From: Guptibacillus hwajinpoensis
Lineage (GTDB): Bacteria > Bacillota > Bacilli > Bacillales > Guptibacillaceae
Direction: 5' to 3' (one strand)
DNA length: 64,000 bases
Assembly: GCF_029277305.1 (NCBI RefSeq)
Contig: NZ_CP119526.1
Shown one piece after another: positions 51,046 through 60,006 of the stretch; positions within the stretch are counted from its first letter, which is position 1, and each line of letters opens with the position of its first letter. The position numbers were made by a program, and so were the translations under genes. The notes beneath the pieces are model-generated. The model was given only the letters and a program-made list of their open reading frames with translations. It was not told the DNA's origin and searched no databases.

Positions 51046-51881
51046 TACTCTTCCTCCTTCGTATCCTTCTCACAAAGCTCGTAAAGCACTCCTCCTGCTG
51101 ACTTAGGATGCAAAAAGGCAATATTAGCTCCGCCTGCTCCTTTTACAGGTGTCTCATGAATCAACCTCACGCCATTTGCTGAAAGCTCTCGTAGCCTCTC
51201 TTCAATTCGATCATCCGCAAGGGCAATATGATGAATCCCTTCTCCTCTTTTTTTAATAAAGGAGGCAATTGGGCTTTCTTCACTCATCGGTTCTAATAGT
51301 TCAATTCTGGACTCGCCAATTTTCATAAATGCTACTTTTACTCCTTCTGAAGGTACTTCTTCAATTGCTTCAAGCTTCAGATGAAGTTGGTTCACATAGA
51401 ATGGCAAGGCTTCTTCAAGCGATGACACTGCTATACCAATGTGATCGATTTTTTTCGGAGGTTCTTTCTCCGTCTTCTGTATACCGTCGCGTTCAAAAAC
51501 CGCTTTCTCGATGAAGATTGCCGTGTCTTTTGTAGGTGTTCCTGGCGTAAACACTTTTTGAATGCCTTTCGATTCAAGGAACGGAATGTCTTCCCACGGT
51601 ATTACCCCACCACCGACTACAATAATATCCCCCGCTTGCCGTTGATCTAGCAACGAAACGATTTCAGGGAATAATTCATTGTGCGCACCTGACAAACAAG
51701 AAAGCCCAATGGCATCGACATCTTCCTGTATAGCTGCTGCTACGATTTGTTGTGGTGTTTGTCTCAGTCCTGTATAAATGACTTCCATTCCATAGTCACG
51801 CAACGCTTGAGCCACTACGAGTGCCCCTCTGTCATGACCATCAAGTCCAGGCTTTGCAATCAATACTCGAATTTTCTTCAT
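51045..51881 (-). CDS. Fused B12-binding domain of methylmalonyl-CoA mutase and methylmalonyl-CoA epimerase
   Basis: 278 residues. Residues 1-133 are the cobalamin-binding domain: D14-G-H16-D-R-G19 is the DxHxxG lower-ligand motif, with GLSCLSGAH and IIVVGGGVIPWEDIP. Residues 146-270 are a VOC-fold epimerase: DHIGIAVSSLEEALPFY, RIELLEPMSEESPI, GIHHIALADD, GVLYELCE. A linker KTEKEPPKK joins them. It supplies the mutase gene's missing half and converts the S to the R epimer in one chain. 21 nt after the mutase gene. Confidence 0.93.
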   Translation of the reverse strand: MKKIRVLIAKPGLDGHDRGALVVAQALRDYGMEVIYTGLRQTPQQIVAAAIQEDVDAIGLSCLSGAHNELFPEIVSLLDQRQAGDIIVVGGGVIPWEDIPFLESKGIQKVFTPGTPTKDTAIFIEKAVFERDGIQKTEKEPPKKIDHIGIAVSSLEEALPFYVNQLHLKLEAIEEVPSEGVKVAFMKIGESRIELLEPMSEESPIASFIKKRGEGIHHIALADDRIEERLRELSANGVRLIHETPVKGAGGANIAFLHPKSAGGVLYELCEKDTKEEE

Positions 51882-51902
51882 GTCTCTTCACTCCCTGTTT
51901 CA

Positions 51903-53561
51903 TTAGATTCCTGTATATTCACCAAATTCTTCCCTAAGAACACCGCATATTTCACCAACCGTGCAATAATCTCTTACACAATCAATAATAAGTGGCATGA
52001 GATTCTGATCTCCTTTTGCTCCACTTCTCAACTCTTCCAATCGAGCGCTCGCTCGGCTTTCGTCTCTCTTTTGACGGAGCGTCTCTAATTTCTCAATTTG
52101 TTTACGCTGCAGCTCAGGGTCAATTCGGTGCAGTTCAGGCTTAGGCTCATCGTCAAGCTTGTATTTGTTCATACCAACTACGACTTCTTCGCCGCTTTCT
52201 ATTTTCTTCTGAGTAACGTATGATGCCTGATGAATTTCTTGTTGCATATACCCCTGTTCCACCGCCGAAACAGCGCCGCCCATATCATCAATCTTTTGAA
52301 TATAGTCAAACACATAAGCTTCTAGCTCATCTGTAAGTTGTTCGATGTAATAAGAACCACCTAATGGATCTACAGTATCGGTAACGCCGCTCTCATTTGC
52401 AATAATTTGTTGCGTACGGAGGGCAATTCGTGCCGAATCTTCAGTTGGAAGAGCTAACGCCTCGTCTTTTGCATTTGTATGCAAACTTTGTGTGCCTCCA
52501 AAGACGGCTGCAAGCGCCTGAAGTGTAACGCGAACAATGTTGTTATCTGGCTGTTGTGCCGTCAAAGTCGATCCAGCCACCTGTGTATGGAAACGTAGCT
52601 GTAGGCTTTTCGGCTTCTTAGCTCCATAGCGTTCCTTCATAATTTTCGACCAGATTCTTCTCGCAGCCCTGAATTTGGCTACTTCTTCAAGAAACTGATT
52701 ATGTCCGTTAAAGAAAAATGCAAGTCTAGGTGCAAAGTCGTCTACTTTTAATCCGGTTGCAATCGCAGCATCCACGTAAGCAATGCCATTCGCTATAGTA
52801 AATGCCAATTCTTGAGCCGCAGTAGATCCCGCTTCTCGTATGTGATAGCCTGAGATACTAATCGTATTCCAACGTGGAACATGTTCTGCACAATAAGCAA
52901 AAATATCAGTTATGAGTCTCATTGATGGCTTTGGAGGAAAAATGTAAGTTCCCCTAGCAATATATTCTTTTAAAATATCATTTTGAATGGTTCCTGAAAT
53001 GTCTTGTTGGGACACACCCTGCTTTTCTGCAACGACAATATACATGGCAAGGAGAACAGATGCTGGCGCATTAATTGTCATAGAAGTGCTTACTTTATCA
53101 AGTGGAATATCTCGTAAAAGCGCTTCCATATCATCGAGTGAATCAATTGCTACGCCAACTTTCCCTACTTCCCCTTTTGCCATCATGTCGTCAGAATCAT
53201 ATCCTATCTGCGTAGGAAGATCGAACGCAACAGATAACCCAGTTTGTCCTTGATCCAGTAAATATCGAAAGCGTTTGTTCGTCTCTTCAGCAGATCCAAA
53301 ACCAGCATATTGCCTCATTGTCCATGTTCTTCCACGATACATAGTCGGTTGTATACCCCGTGTGTATGGATATTGTCCCGGTAGCCCTAACTTATCCATG
53401 TAGGTTTGGTCTACTCTTTCTGGGTGGCCAAGACGTTCTATATCAATTCCAGAGCTTGTCTTAAATACTTCTTTTTTCTCTGGGTATTTTGCTATTAGCT
53501 TTTCTGTAAAGGCTTTCCATTCCTCGAATTGTTTTTGAAAATCTGTCTGATCTGTCGCCAT
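51903..53561 (-). CDS. mutB: Methylmalonyl-CoA mutase, catalytic (TIM-barrel) subunit
   Basis: 552 residues, the substrate barrel without a B12 domain. RGIQPTMYRGRTWTMRQYAG retains the tyrosine and arginine equal to Tyr89 and Arg82 of the Propionibacterium enzyme, and EYIARGTYIFPP retains the arginine equal to Arg207, which favours methylmalonyl-CoA over isobutyryl-CoA. I chose the second ATG (53561), 7 nt after GGGAGG. First gene of the mutase operon. No MeaB chaperone gene is next to it. Confidence 0.92.
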   Translation of the reverse strand: MATDQTDFQKQFEEWKAFTEKLIAKYPEKKEVFKTSSGIDIERLGHPERVDQTYMDKLGLPGQYPYTRGIQPTMYRGRTWTMRQYAGFGSAEETNKRFRYLLDQGQTGLSVAFDLPTQIGYDSDDMMAKGEVGKVGVAIDSLDDMEALLRDIPLDKVSTSMTINAPASVLLAMYIVVAEKQGVSQQDISGTIQNDILKEYIARGTYIFPPKPSMRLITDIFAYCAEHVPRWNTISISGYHIREAGSTAAQELAFTIANGIAYVDAAIATGLKVDDFAPRLAFFFNGHNQFLEEVAKFRAARRIWSKIMKERYGAKKPKSLQLRFHTQVAGSTLTAQQPDNNIVRVTLQALAAVFGGTQSLHTNAKDEALALPTEDSARIALRTQQIIANESGVTDTVDPLGGSYYIEQLTDELEAYVFDYIQKIDDMGGAVSAVEQGYMQQEIHQASYVTQKKIESGEEVVVGMNKYKLDDEPKPELHRIDPELQRKQIEKLETLRQKRDESRASARLEELRSGAKGDQNLMPLIIDCVRDYCTVGEICGVLREEFGEYTGI

Positions 53562-53780
53562 CTCCATTCCTCCCTGGTAGTCACACTATAGTAAATACTT
53601 TCGAATATCAGATGTCTAACTTATATACTATTCTGTTTCAAGAAAGCGTTTTCCTGCTTATTTGAACAAATTGTAGCAAAGAAGTAGTGAAAGTTAAAGA
53701 TTATTCATGAGATCAGCTTGTCCCTTTATATGAATACATGTAAAATAACGATAGAATGTTCAATTTGGGGAGGGACTCTC

Positions 53781-53873
53781 ATGCCTCGTAAAGCGACAAA
53801 AATTGTTGTTTATATCATGATTATTTCCATGCTACTTAGCTTGTTTGCAGGAGCAACTGCTATGTTATTTTAA
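53781..53873 (+). CDS. prli42: Stressosome-associated miniprotein Prli42
   Basis: A 30-residue protein: basic MPRKATK start, then a single transmembrane helix (IVVYIMIISMLLSLFAGA) ending at LF. The sequence pattern K-IVVY-MIISMLLS-AGA matches Prli42 of Listeria, which anchors the stressosome at the membrane so that it can relay oxidative stress to SigB. GGGGAGGGACTCTC precedes the ATG and a terminator follows. Too short for most gene finders. Confidence 0.85.
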   Translation: MPRKATKIVVYIMIISMLLSLFAGATAMLF

Positions 53874-53902
53874 GCACAATATTAATTCGTTCTTCACTAT
53901 AT

Positions 53903-53938
53903 AAAACAGGAGGCTGTCAAATGACAGCCTCCTGTTTT
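53903..53938 (+). terminator. Bidirectional terminator between prli42 and the L,D-transpeptidase gene
   Basis: AAAACAGGAGGCTGTCA and its exact complement with a 2-nt loop. Confidence 0.9.
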
Positions 53939-53955
53939 ACGTTGCTAAGAATGTG

Positions 53956-54465
53956 TTATTTAGAAAGCGCCCCTGCTTGCACACCAATATCTTCAATAGA
54001 ATCGGAACTTGATGTGATTAATATACGCGTTCCTATTGGCACCTCATTAAACAGAGCTTCAATCTCATTATTTTGAAGACGCACGCAGCCAGCCGTTGTA
54101 TACTGTCCAATGGAATCTGGTCGGTTTGTACCGTGTAAGCCATACATGCGACCATCTGTCTCTTTCGCATCAAAGCCAATCCATCGTGTTCCAAGCGGAT
54201 TATCTTTAGTGCCTCCAGCAATGTTTTTCTTTCTATAATAAGGGTTTTCAGCTTTCACTATAATTGTAAACGTTCCTTCAGGAGTTAGTTCTTTGTTTCT
54301 GCCTGTCGCAACTGGTCGCACCTTCTTAATTTCATTTTCATTAATAAAAGCGAGTTCATTCGATGCTTTATTTACAATAATAAATGGATCTCCAGGGTTT
54401 GGTTGATCTCCGATAGGAAACAGAATGGATGCTGTTAAGCATAAAGACAAGAAGAGTTGGATCAT
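53956..54465 (-). CDS. L,D-transpeptidase (YkuD domain), exported
   Basis: 169 residues with an N-terminal signal sequence (MIQLFLSLCLTASILFP). The catalytic motif is seen as YGLHGTNRPDSIGQYTTAGC plus VRLQN, the HxG(15-17)[ST]xGCxR[LMV]xN pattern with the active cysteine. Crosslinks or modifies peptidoglycan outside the membrane. It has no LysM domain, unlike YkuD itself. Confidence 0.9.
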   Translation of the reverse strand: MIQLFLSLCLTASILFPIGDQPNPGDPFIIVNKASNELAFINENEIKKVRPVATGRNKELTPEGTFTIIVKAENPYYRKKNIAGGTKDNPLGTRWIGFDAKETDGRMYGLHGTNRPDSIGQYTTAGCVRLQNNEIEALFNEVPIGTRILITSSSDSIEDIGVQAGALSK

Positions 54466-54510
54466 ACTGTTATCTCCTTTTACTCATTAGCATGCGTCCA
54501 TTCCGTTGAT

Positions 54511-55479
54511 TCATTCAGCTTTTGAGAAGGCACCTGGTTTAAAATAGCGCTTGAGCAATAAGTATTGTTCAATTTCATTTAGAAAATATAGCAGAGCAGA
54601 ACGTGTTTCAAATTCATCTCGATCAGCAGGAAGCGGTGAATTCCTAAATTCTTCACGCATTTCTTCTAATTCATGAAGAAATACATTCGCTGTATTTTCA
54701 GGTTTCACTGATCGGCTTAGCTTTTCCATGAACTCCGCCATTTTCTTACCGTGAATATACGTTTGATCGAGAGATGAAATGATTGGAAGAACCCGTTCAA
54801 GAATCGCAAATTGTTTCTCCCTCATTTTAAAATACACGTAGTACTTATCATCATCCCGAAGCATATGATTCTCAATATCTTTCAGAGCAAGATTCTTTGC
54901 ATCTCGAAGGAGTTCTTCGACTTCTAAGATTTCTTTGCCACCCCAGTGGCTTTCCCCTTCTCTCAGATAAACAGCGTATTCCTCTAAAATAGTTGAGAAC
55001 TTATCTTCAATTTGTTTTCTAATATGCAACAAATCTTTCTCGAGACTTGGCATATAAAGGTTAAAGATAAGCGCGACACCTATCCCAATAACTATGATGG
55101 CTACTTCATTCCAAACAATATCCCAGCTTACGGTATTAAAGTTATAAATATGCAATATGATAACAGAACTTGTGATAACCCCTTCTGTCGCTTTAATTGC
55201 AACGACTACAGGTATAAAGAAGAGTAACAATAACGAGATGCTAAATGGCGTATAACCAATACCTTCAAAGAATACAGCACTAAATACAATCCCTAATAAA
55301 CAGGCTAGAAATCTTTCCCACGAACTTCTAAATGAACGTTTTGTAGTCGGCTTTATACAGAGGATCGTTAAGATTCCAGCTGATACATAATTATCTAGGG
55401 AAAGCAATTGTGCAATCGTAATTGCTACTCCTGTCCCTACTGCTGTTTTTAGCGTTCGATAACCAATTTTCACTTTCAA
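54511..55479 (-). CDS. yqjA: YqjA-like aromatic acid exporter family protein (DUF939)
   Basis: 322 residues: an N-terminal half with about six transmembrane segments (GYRTLKTAVGTGVAITIAQL, CIKPTTKRSFRSSWERF) and a soluble C-terminal helical half. This is the ArAE/DUF939 arrangement of B. subtilis YqjA. The start is a TTG at 55479 after GGAAGGAAG. It lies after the art transporter, as in B. subtilis. Confidence 0.85.
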   Translation of the reverse strand: MKVKIGYRTLKTAVGTGVAITIAQLLSLDNYVSAGILTILCIKPTTKRSFRSSWERFLACLLGIVFSAVFFEGIGYTPFSISLLLLFFIPVVVAIKATEGVITSSVIILHIYNFNTVSWDIVWNEVAIIVIGIGVALIFNLYMPSLEKDLLHIRKQIEDKFSTILEEYAVYLREGESHWGGKEILEVEELLRDAKNLALKDIENHMLRDDDKYYVYFKMREKQFAILERVLPIISSLDQTYIHGKKMAEFMEKLSRSVKPENTANVFLHELEEMREEFRNSPLPADRDEFETRSALLYFLNEIEQYLLLKRYFKPGAFSKAE

Positions 55480-55607
55480 TCACGATACTTCCTTCCACTA
55501 GTAGTTACTCCATTAATATCCTTCAACTTACAGAGTCTAAACCATTTTCTACAAGTTGAACAGCATCTTTTTCCATAAAAACGTTTACATAGGTAAAATC
55601 ATTCCAT

Positions 55608-55636
55608 TAAAAAAGCGACCTTTAAGGTTCGCTTTT
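55608..55636 (-). terminator. Terminator of the amino-acid ABC operon
   Basis: AAAGCGAACCTT / AAGGTCGCTTTT hairpin with T tail on the minus strand, overlapping the stop codon of the ATPase gene. Confidence 0.8.
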
Positions 55637-56357
55637 ACAATACTTTATCAAGAAAGGCTTTGGCGCGTTCCGTTTTCGGTTCATTAAAGAACTCAGAAGG
55701 GGAGTTTTCTTCAACAAGCTTTCCTTCATCAAGAAACAGAACCCGATCAGCCGCCTCCCTTGCAAACGCCATTTCATGAGTCACAATGACCATCGTCATT
55801 CCTGTTGTGCCAAGTAACTTCATTACATCGAGTACTTCTTTAACCATCTCAGGATCAAGTGCAGATGTTGGCTCATCGAACAGCATGTATTCAGGCTCCA
55901 TCGCAAGTGCCCTAGCAATAGCAACACGTTGTTTCTGTCCTCCTGATAAACGCTTAGGGTATTCATCAGCTTTCATAGAAAGACCAACCTGGTCTAAAAG
56001 CTGATGAGCCTTTGATTCTGCTTCTTCCTTACCTTCACCTTTCACTTTCATTGGAGCATATATTAAATTCTCTAATACTGTTTTGTGTGGGAAGAGATGG
56101 AAATGTTGAAAAACCATACCGATCTTTTGACGTAATTCCATCACGTTTGTTTTTGAATCGTTCAATTGTTGATCGTCTATCCAAATGGTACCGGATGTTA
56201 GCTCTTCTAACTGATTCATACAGCGAAGTAGCGTGGATTTACCTGAACCAGATGGTCCAACAATTGCCACTACTTCACCTTTATTAATTTCAGTCGTAAT
56301 CCCACTCAGGACTTCATTCTGCCCGAAATTCTTCTGGAGATTCTCTATCTTAATCAC
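55635..56357 (-). CDS. artR: Polar amino-acid ABC transporter, ATP-binding subunit
   Basis: 240 residues. GPSGSGKST (Walker A), FQHFHLFPHKTVLEN (Q loop), RLSGGQKQRVAIARALAMEP (signature) and MLFDEPTSALDPE (Walker B) are all intact. It overlaps the permease gene by 8 nt. Closest by place to artR (yqiZ) of B. subtilis, an arginine importer; substrate is inferred. Confidence 0.9.
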   Translation of the reverse strand: MIKIENLQKNFGQNEVLSGITTEINKGEVVAIVGPSGSGKSTLLRCMNQLEELTSGTIWIDDQQLNDSKTNVMELRQKIGMVFQHFHLFPHKTVLENLIYAPMKVKGEGKEEAESKAHQLLDQVGLSMKADEYPKRLSGGQKQRVAIARALAMEPEYMLFDEPTSALDPEMVKEVLDVMKLLGTTGMTMVIVTHEMAFAREAADRVLFLDEGKLVEENSPSEFFNEPKTERAKAFLDKVL

Positions 56358-57009
56358 TTCGGCTCATCCTCCTTTCTACCATTTTGCCAGCAAGCGTTAG
56401 AATCATAACGAGTAAGTAGTAAATTACTCCAGCAATAAGTAATGGCTCGAAGTATTTAAATTTCTCTGCAGCAACTATTTGACTTCGTCTCATAATATCA
56501 AAAACACCGATAACCGAAACAATCGCAGACTCTTTCGTTAGTGTAATAAATTCATTCATCAAGGCAGGTAGTATATTTTTCATTGCCTGCGGTAAAATGA
56601 TATCTTTCATCATCGGACGATATGGAATCCCAAGTGCAGCTGCCGCTTCATTCTGACCAGTATCAACAGCTCTAATTCCAGCTCGTATAATTTCAGATAT
56701 ATATGCAGCGGAGTTTAACCCGAATGATAGTACCCCTGCTTCAAACGCACTAATATCATATCCAGTTAACTGCGGAGTCGCATGATAGAATAGTAAGAGT
56801 TGCAAAATAAGTGGTGTTCCACGAAATACAGATGTATAAGCATCCGCAATCCAGCTTAGGATCTTAACTCTACCGATTTTAAATAGTGCGAGAATCGTTC
56901 CTAGAACGAACCCGACAATTGCAGATACACTTACGAATTTTAACGTGACCAATATTCCTTGTAAGATGTATGGAATATTAGGCACGAATTGGGTGAAGTC
57001 CAAATTCAT
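56350..57009 (-). CDS. artQ: Polar amino-acid ABC transporter, permease subunit
   Basis: 219 residues with five hydrophobic segments. The segment EAAAALGIPYRPMMKDIILPQA is interrupted here only for citation and is the EAA loop (EAAAALGIP then ILPQA) that docks on the ATPase. HisM/GlnP-type motif YTSVFRGTPLILQLLLFY is present. Middle gene of the operon. Confidence 0.9.
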   Translation of the reverse strand: MNLDFTQFVPNIPYILQGILVTLKFVSVSAIVGFVLGTILALFKIGRVKILSWIADAYTSVFRGTPLILQLLLFYHATPQLTGYDISAFEAGVLSFGLNSAAYISEIIRAGIRAVDTGQNEAAAALGIPYRPMMKDIILPQAMKNILPALMNEFITLTKESAIVSVIGVFDIMRRSQIVAAEKFKYFEPLLIAGVIYYLLVMILTLAGKMVERRMSRSD

Positions 57010-57038
57010 GCCTGTTCAACCTTTCTCTTCTTGTATTG

Positions 57039-57839
57039 TTATTCTACGGTGTCCTGTGCAAACCATTTCTCGATAAGTTCGTCCATTTTTCCATTTTCTT
57101 TCATATCTTTAATTACGTTATTGAACTCTTCTGTAAGCTCACTGTCCTTAGGAAATGCTACTGCCGATCCAGCTTCTTCAGTATTTGGAAGGTTTTCTCC
57201 TGACAAATCATCATTGCTCTTTAAATAGCCATTCGCAACCGTATCCTCTATAACAATAGCGTCATATCTACCAGATTTAAGTTCCTGAATGAGTTCTGGT
57301 ATACGGTTAAGTGTAATAATTTCCATGCCTACACCGCCGTCTTTTATCTCATTCGCTTTATCTTCTTGAATAGAGCCAAGTTGCACGCCAACTTTCTTGC
57401 CTTCTAGTTCCTCAGGAGTTGTGATCTTGTTACTTGCTGAAGACACAATCATGTGATTTGCTGTGTAATAAATCTCAGAGAAGTCTACGTTTTCCTTTCG
57501 TTCTTCTGTTGGAGTCATACCTGCAAGAACAAAATCAACTCGTTCACTACTAAGTGCTGTAATTAGTCCACTAAAATCCATATCTTTAATTTCAATTGTA
57601 TAACCAAGTTCATCAGCAATGTAGTTCGCTATGTCTACATCGAATCCGATAATGTCGTCACCTTTTGATGAGTCTATATATTCAAACGGTGGATAATCCG
57701 CTGACGTTCCCATCACAAGTGTTTCTTTTGATTCTTTTGTATCTCCATTAGACGCTCCGTCTTCATTAGAAGCCCCGCACGCCACAAGTGCTATCGCCAA
57801 AAGTAGTCCAACTAGTCCAACTAACCAATTTCTTTTCAT
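57039..57839 (-). CDS. artP: Amino-acid ABC transporter substrate-binding lipoprotein
   Basis: 266 residues. MKRNWLVGLVGLLLAIALVA followed by CGAS is a lipoprotein signal with the lipobox cysteine; the mature part is a class II binding protein (SADYPPFEYIDSSKG, IIGFDVDIANYIADELGY, DFVLAGMTPTEERKENVDFS). I chose the ATG at 57839 with GGGGGATATAA upstream. First gene of the three-gene importer. Confidence 0.92.
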   Translation of the reverse strand: MKRNWLVGLVGLLLAIALVACGASNEDGASNGDTKESKETLVMGTSADYPPFEYIDSSKGDDIIGFDVDIANYIADELGYTIEIKDMDFSGLITALSSERVDFVLAGMTPTEERKENVDFSEIYYTANHMIVSSASNKITTPEELEGKKVGVQLGSIQEDKANEIKDGGVGMEIITLNRIPELIQELKSGRYDAIVIEDTVANGYLKSNDDLSGENLPNTEEAGSAVAFPKDSELTEEFNNVIKDMKENGKMDELIEKWFAQDTVE

Positions 57840-58077
57840 GTTATATCCCCCTGTAATATTGTATATTAATTCATTAACTTGAATATTTATCACTATACCA
57901 GACAATAAAACATTAATCTACATTTTTATACATATATTTTAATATAAATTAATGTTTATATTTTCTGACTTATTTGCGAGGAATTCTATATTTATATAAG
58001 TAGTGGTTGAAGAATTAAACTCCAGTCAGCGTATACACTCTTTCATTACCTCCGATTTTTCCACATATTAATGCATA

Positions 58078-58110
58078 CAAAAAAGCACCAGGACAGGGCC
58101 TGATGCTTCG
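58078..58110 (-). terminator. Terminator of brxB
   Basis: AGCATCAGG / CCTGGTGCT stem followed by TTTTTT on the minus strand. Confidence 0.82.
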
Positions 58111-58120
58111 AATGAACTAT

Positions 58121-58549
58121 TTAGCAATACTTATCAAATAAATACTGCAACATGCCAGAAACTTCTTCTGGATCGCTACCTTCAATTTCATGTCTTTCTA
58201 CCATATTGATAATTTGCCCATCTTTTAAAATAGCAAATGAGGGGGACGATGGAGCGAATCCGGTAAAGTATGAACGAGCTTTTGCAGTTGCTTCTTTGTC
58301 TTGACCAGCAAAAACCGTTACAAGTTTATCTGGTGTTTTCTCATTAGCAATTGCAAGTCTTGCTGCAGGACGAGCAACTCCACCAGCACAACCACATACT
58401 GAGTTAACCATGACAAGCGTTGTTCCTTCGCTAGTGATAGCCTCCTCAACAGCTTCTGGTGTTGTAAGCTCCTGATAACCTGCTGCTTTGATTTCTTCGC
58501 GCGCAGTTGCTACAACGTCATTCATGAATAAATTAAAGTCCATTGACAT
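58121..58549 (-). CDS. brxB: Bacilliredoxin BrxB
   Basis: 142 residues. Removes bacillithiol from S-bacillithiolated proteins. NSVCGCAGGVARPAARLA holds the CGC active site, and FTGFAPSSPSFAILKDG follows. I chose the ATG at 58549 with GGGAGG 8 nt upstream, which gives the length of B. subtilis YqiW (about 145). Single gene between the bkd operon and the art operon. Confidence 0.94.
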   Translation of the reverse strand: MSMDFNLFMNDVVATAREEIKAAGYQELTTPEAVEEAITSEGTTLVMVNSVCGCAGGVARPAARLAIANEKTPDKLVTVFAGQDKEATAKARSYFTGFAPSSPSFAILKDGQIINMVERHEIEGSDPEEVSGMLQYLFDKYC

Positions 58550-58639
58550 TCTATATTCCTCCCTTATTTCGTGACACCTTACTTTATATTGTATCGCGAA
58601 ACCCCGATAATTTCCAAGAAAGGCTTTCATTCTCTGCAA

Positions 58640-58676
58640 AGAAAGTGGCCACCCCGTTAGACGGGATAGCCATTTA
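58640..58676 (-). terminator. Terminator of the bkd operon
   Basis: GGCTATCCCGT / ACGGGGTGGCC stem on the minus strand followed by ACTTTCTTT. The T tail is broken, so efficiency is uncertain. Confidence 0.65.
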
Positions 58677-58678
58677 AC

Positions 58679-59983
58679 TTAGTAGACAGAAGTGTTTTCT
58701 TTAGAAATAGTCTCAAGATTCTCTTTAACTCGTGCAAGGAATTTACCACAAATCATCCCATCAAGAACACGGTGGTCAAGTGAGAGACACAGATTAACCA
58801 TATCTCGCACAGCGATCATTCCATTGTTCATTACGACTGGACGTTTCACAATACTTTCAACTTGAAGGATAGCAGCTTGAGGATAGTTGATAATCCCCAT
58901 AGATTGTACCGATCCGAAAGATCCAGTATTGTTCACTGTAAACGTACCACCCTGCATTTCTTCCCCTTTGAGTTTGCCTGTTTTAGCTTTTTGAGCAAGC
59001 TCTTTTACTTCTCGTGCAATGCCTTTGATGGACTTTTCATCTGCATTTTTAATCACTGGTACGAAGAGAGACTCATCTGTTCCAACTGCAATGGAGATGT
59101 TGATATCTTTCTTTTGAACTATCTTATCTCCTGCCCACATTGAATTCATTTGCGGGAATTCTTTAAGAGCTTCAACGACCGCTTTAACGAAGAAAGCAAA
59201 GAACGTTAAACCATAGCCTTCCTTCTTCTTGAAATCGTCTTTAATGCCGTTTCTGTATTCAACCAGACTTGTCACATCAACTTCAACCATTGTCCACGCA
59301 TGTGGTGCTTCATGCTTACTGCGTAACATATTGTTTGCAATTGCTCGTCGAACACCCGTAACCGGAATTTCGATGTCCCCTTCTGAAACAGGTACATCGG
59401 ATCCTTTAGAAGCTTCAGGTGCTGCTGGTTTTGGAGCTGCTGCTGGCGCTTCCTTCTTCTCTTGCTTAGGTTCTGGCGCTTTCTCTTCTTGCTTAGGTGC
59501 AGGAATCTCACCAGAGTCGATAACCTTTTGGATGTCTTTACGAGTAATACGACCGCCCTTACCAGATCCATTAACGTGTTCAAGATCTATATCATTCTCT
59601 TGAGCAAGTCGAAGAACAGCAGGTGAGTAACGGCGTTTCATTGGTTGCTCTTCATCCTGTGTCTGTTCTTTTTTGTCTTCTGAGATATTCTCAATAGCTT
59701 GTTGGCCGGTAGACTCCTCTTGTTTTTCTTTAGTAGCGCCACCTTCAACATCGATGTAGCAAACAAGCTCGCCAACTTCAATTGTATCTCCTTCTCCTGC
59801 AATAAGCTCTTTAATAACGCCTGTATAGGAAGAAGGAACTTCCGCATTTACTTTATCTGTATTAACCTCTGCAATTGGATCGTATTTATTAACAGTATCC
59901 CCGACTTCTACAAGCCACTTCTCAATTGTTCCTTCGGTGACACTCTCCCCAAGCTGAGGCATCAGTATTTTTTCAACTGCCAC
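58679..59983 (-). CDS. bkdB: Branched-chain keto acid dehydrogenase E2 (lipoamide acyltransferase)
   Basis: 434 residues. Lipoyl domain 1-77 with the lipoyl lysine K44 in TDKVNAEV; E1/E3-binding domain at about 116-151 (RRYSPAVLRLAQENDIDLEH); a proline/alanine/lysine-rich linker; then the catalytic domain ending in LSLDHRVLDGMICGKFL (HxxxDG). Transfers the acyl group to CoA and forms the core of the complex. Last gene of the bkd operon. Confidence 0.95.
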   Translation of the reverse strand: MAVEKILMPQLGESVTEGTIEKWLVEVGDTVNKYDPIAEVNTDKVNAEVPSSYTGVIKELIAGEGDTIEVGELVCYIDVEGGATKEKQEESTGQQAIENISEDKKEQTQDEEQPMKRRYSPAVLRLAQENDIDLEHVNGSGKGGRITRKDIQKVIDSGEIPAPKQEEKAPEPKQEKKEAPAAAPKPAAPEASKGSDVPVSEGDIEIPVTGVRRAIANNMLRSKHEAPHAWTMVEVDVTSLVEYRNGIKDDFKKKEGYGLTFFAFFVKAVVEALKEFPQMNSMWAGDKIVQKKDINISIAVGTDESLFVPVIKNADEKSIKGIAREVKELAQKAKTGKLKGEEMQGGTFTVNNTGSFGSVQSMGIINYPQAAILQVESIVKRPVVMNNGMIAVRDMVNLCLSLDHRVLDGMICGKFLARVKENLETISKENTSVY

Positions 59984-60006
59984 ATGAAACCCTCCTCTTC
60001 TTGCAA

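Noticed and set aside
51903..53561. Isobutyryl-CoA mutase instead of methylmalonyl-CoA mutase
   Set aside because: The tyrosine and arginine that select the methylmalonyl carboxylate are both conserved, and the operon encodes a carboxylase and an epimerase.
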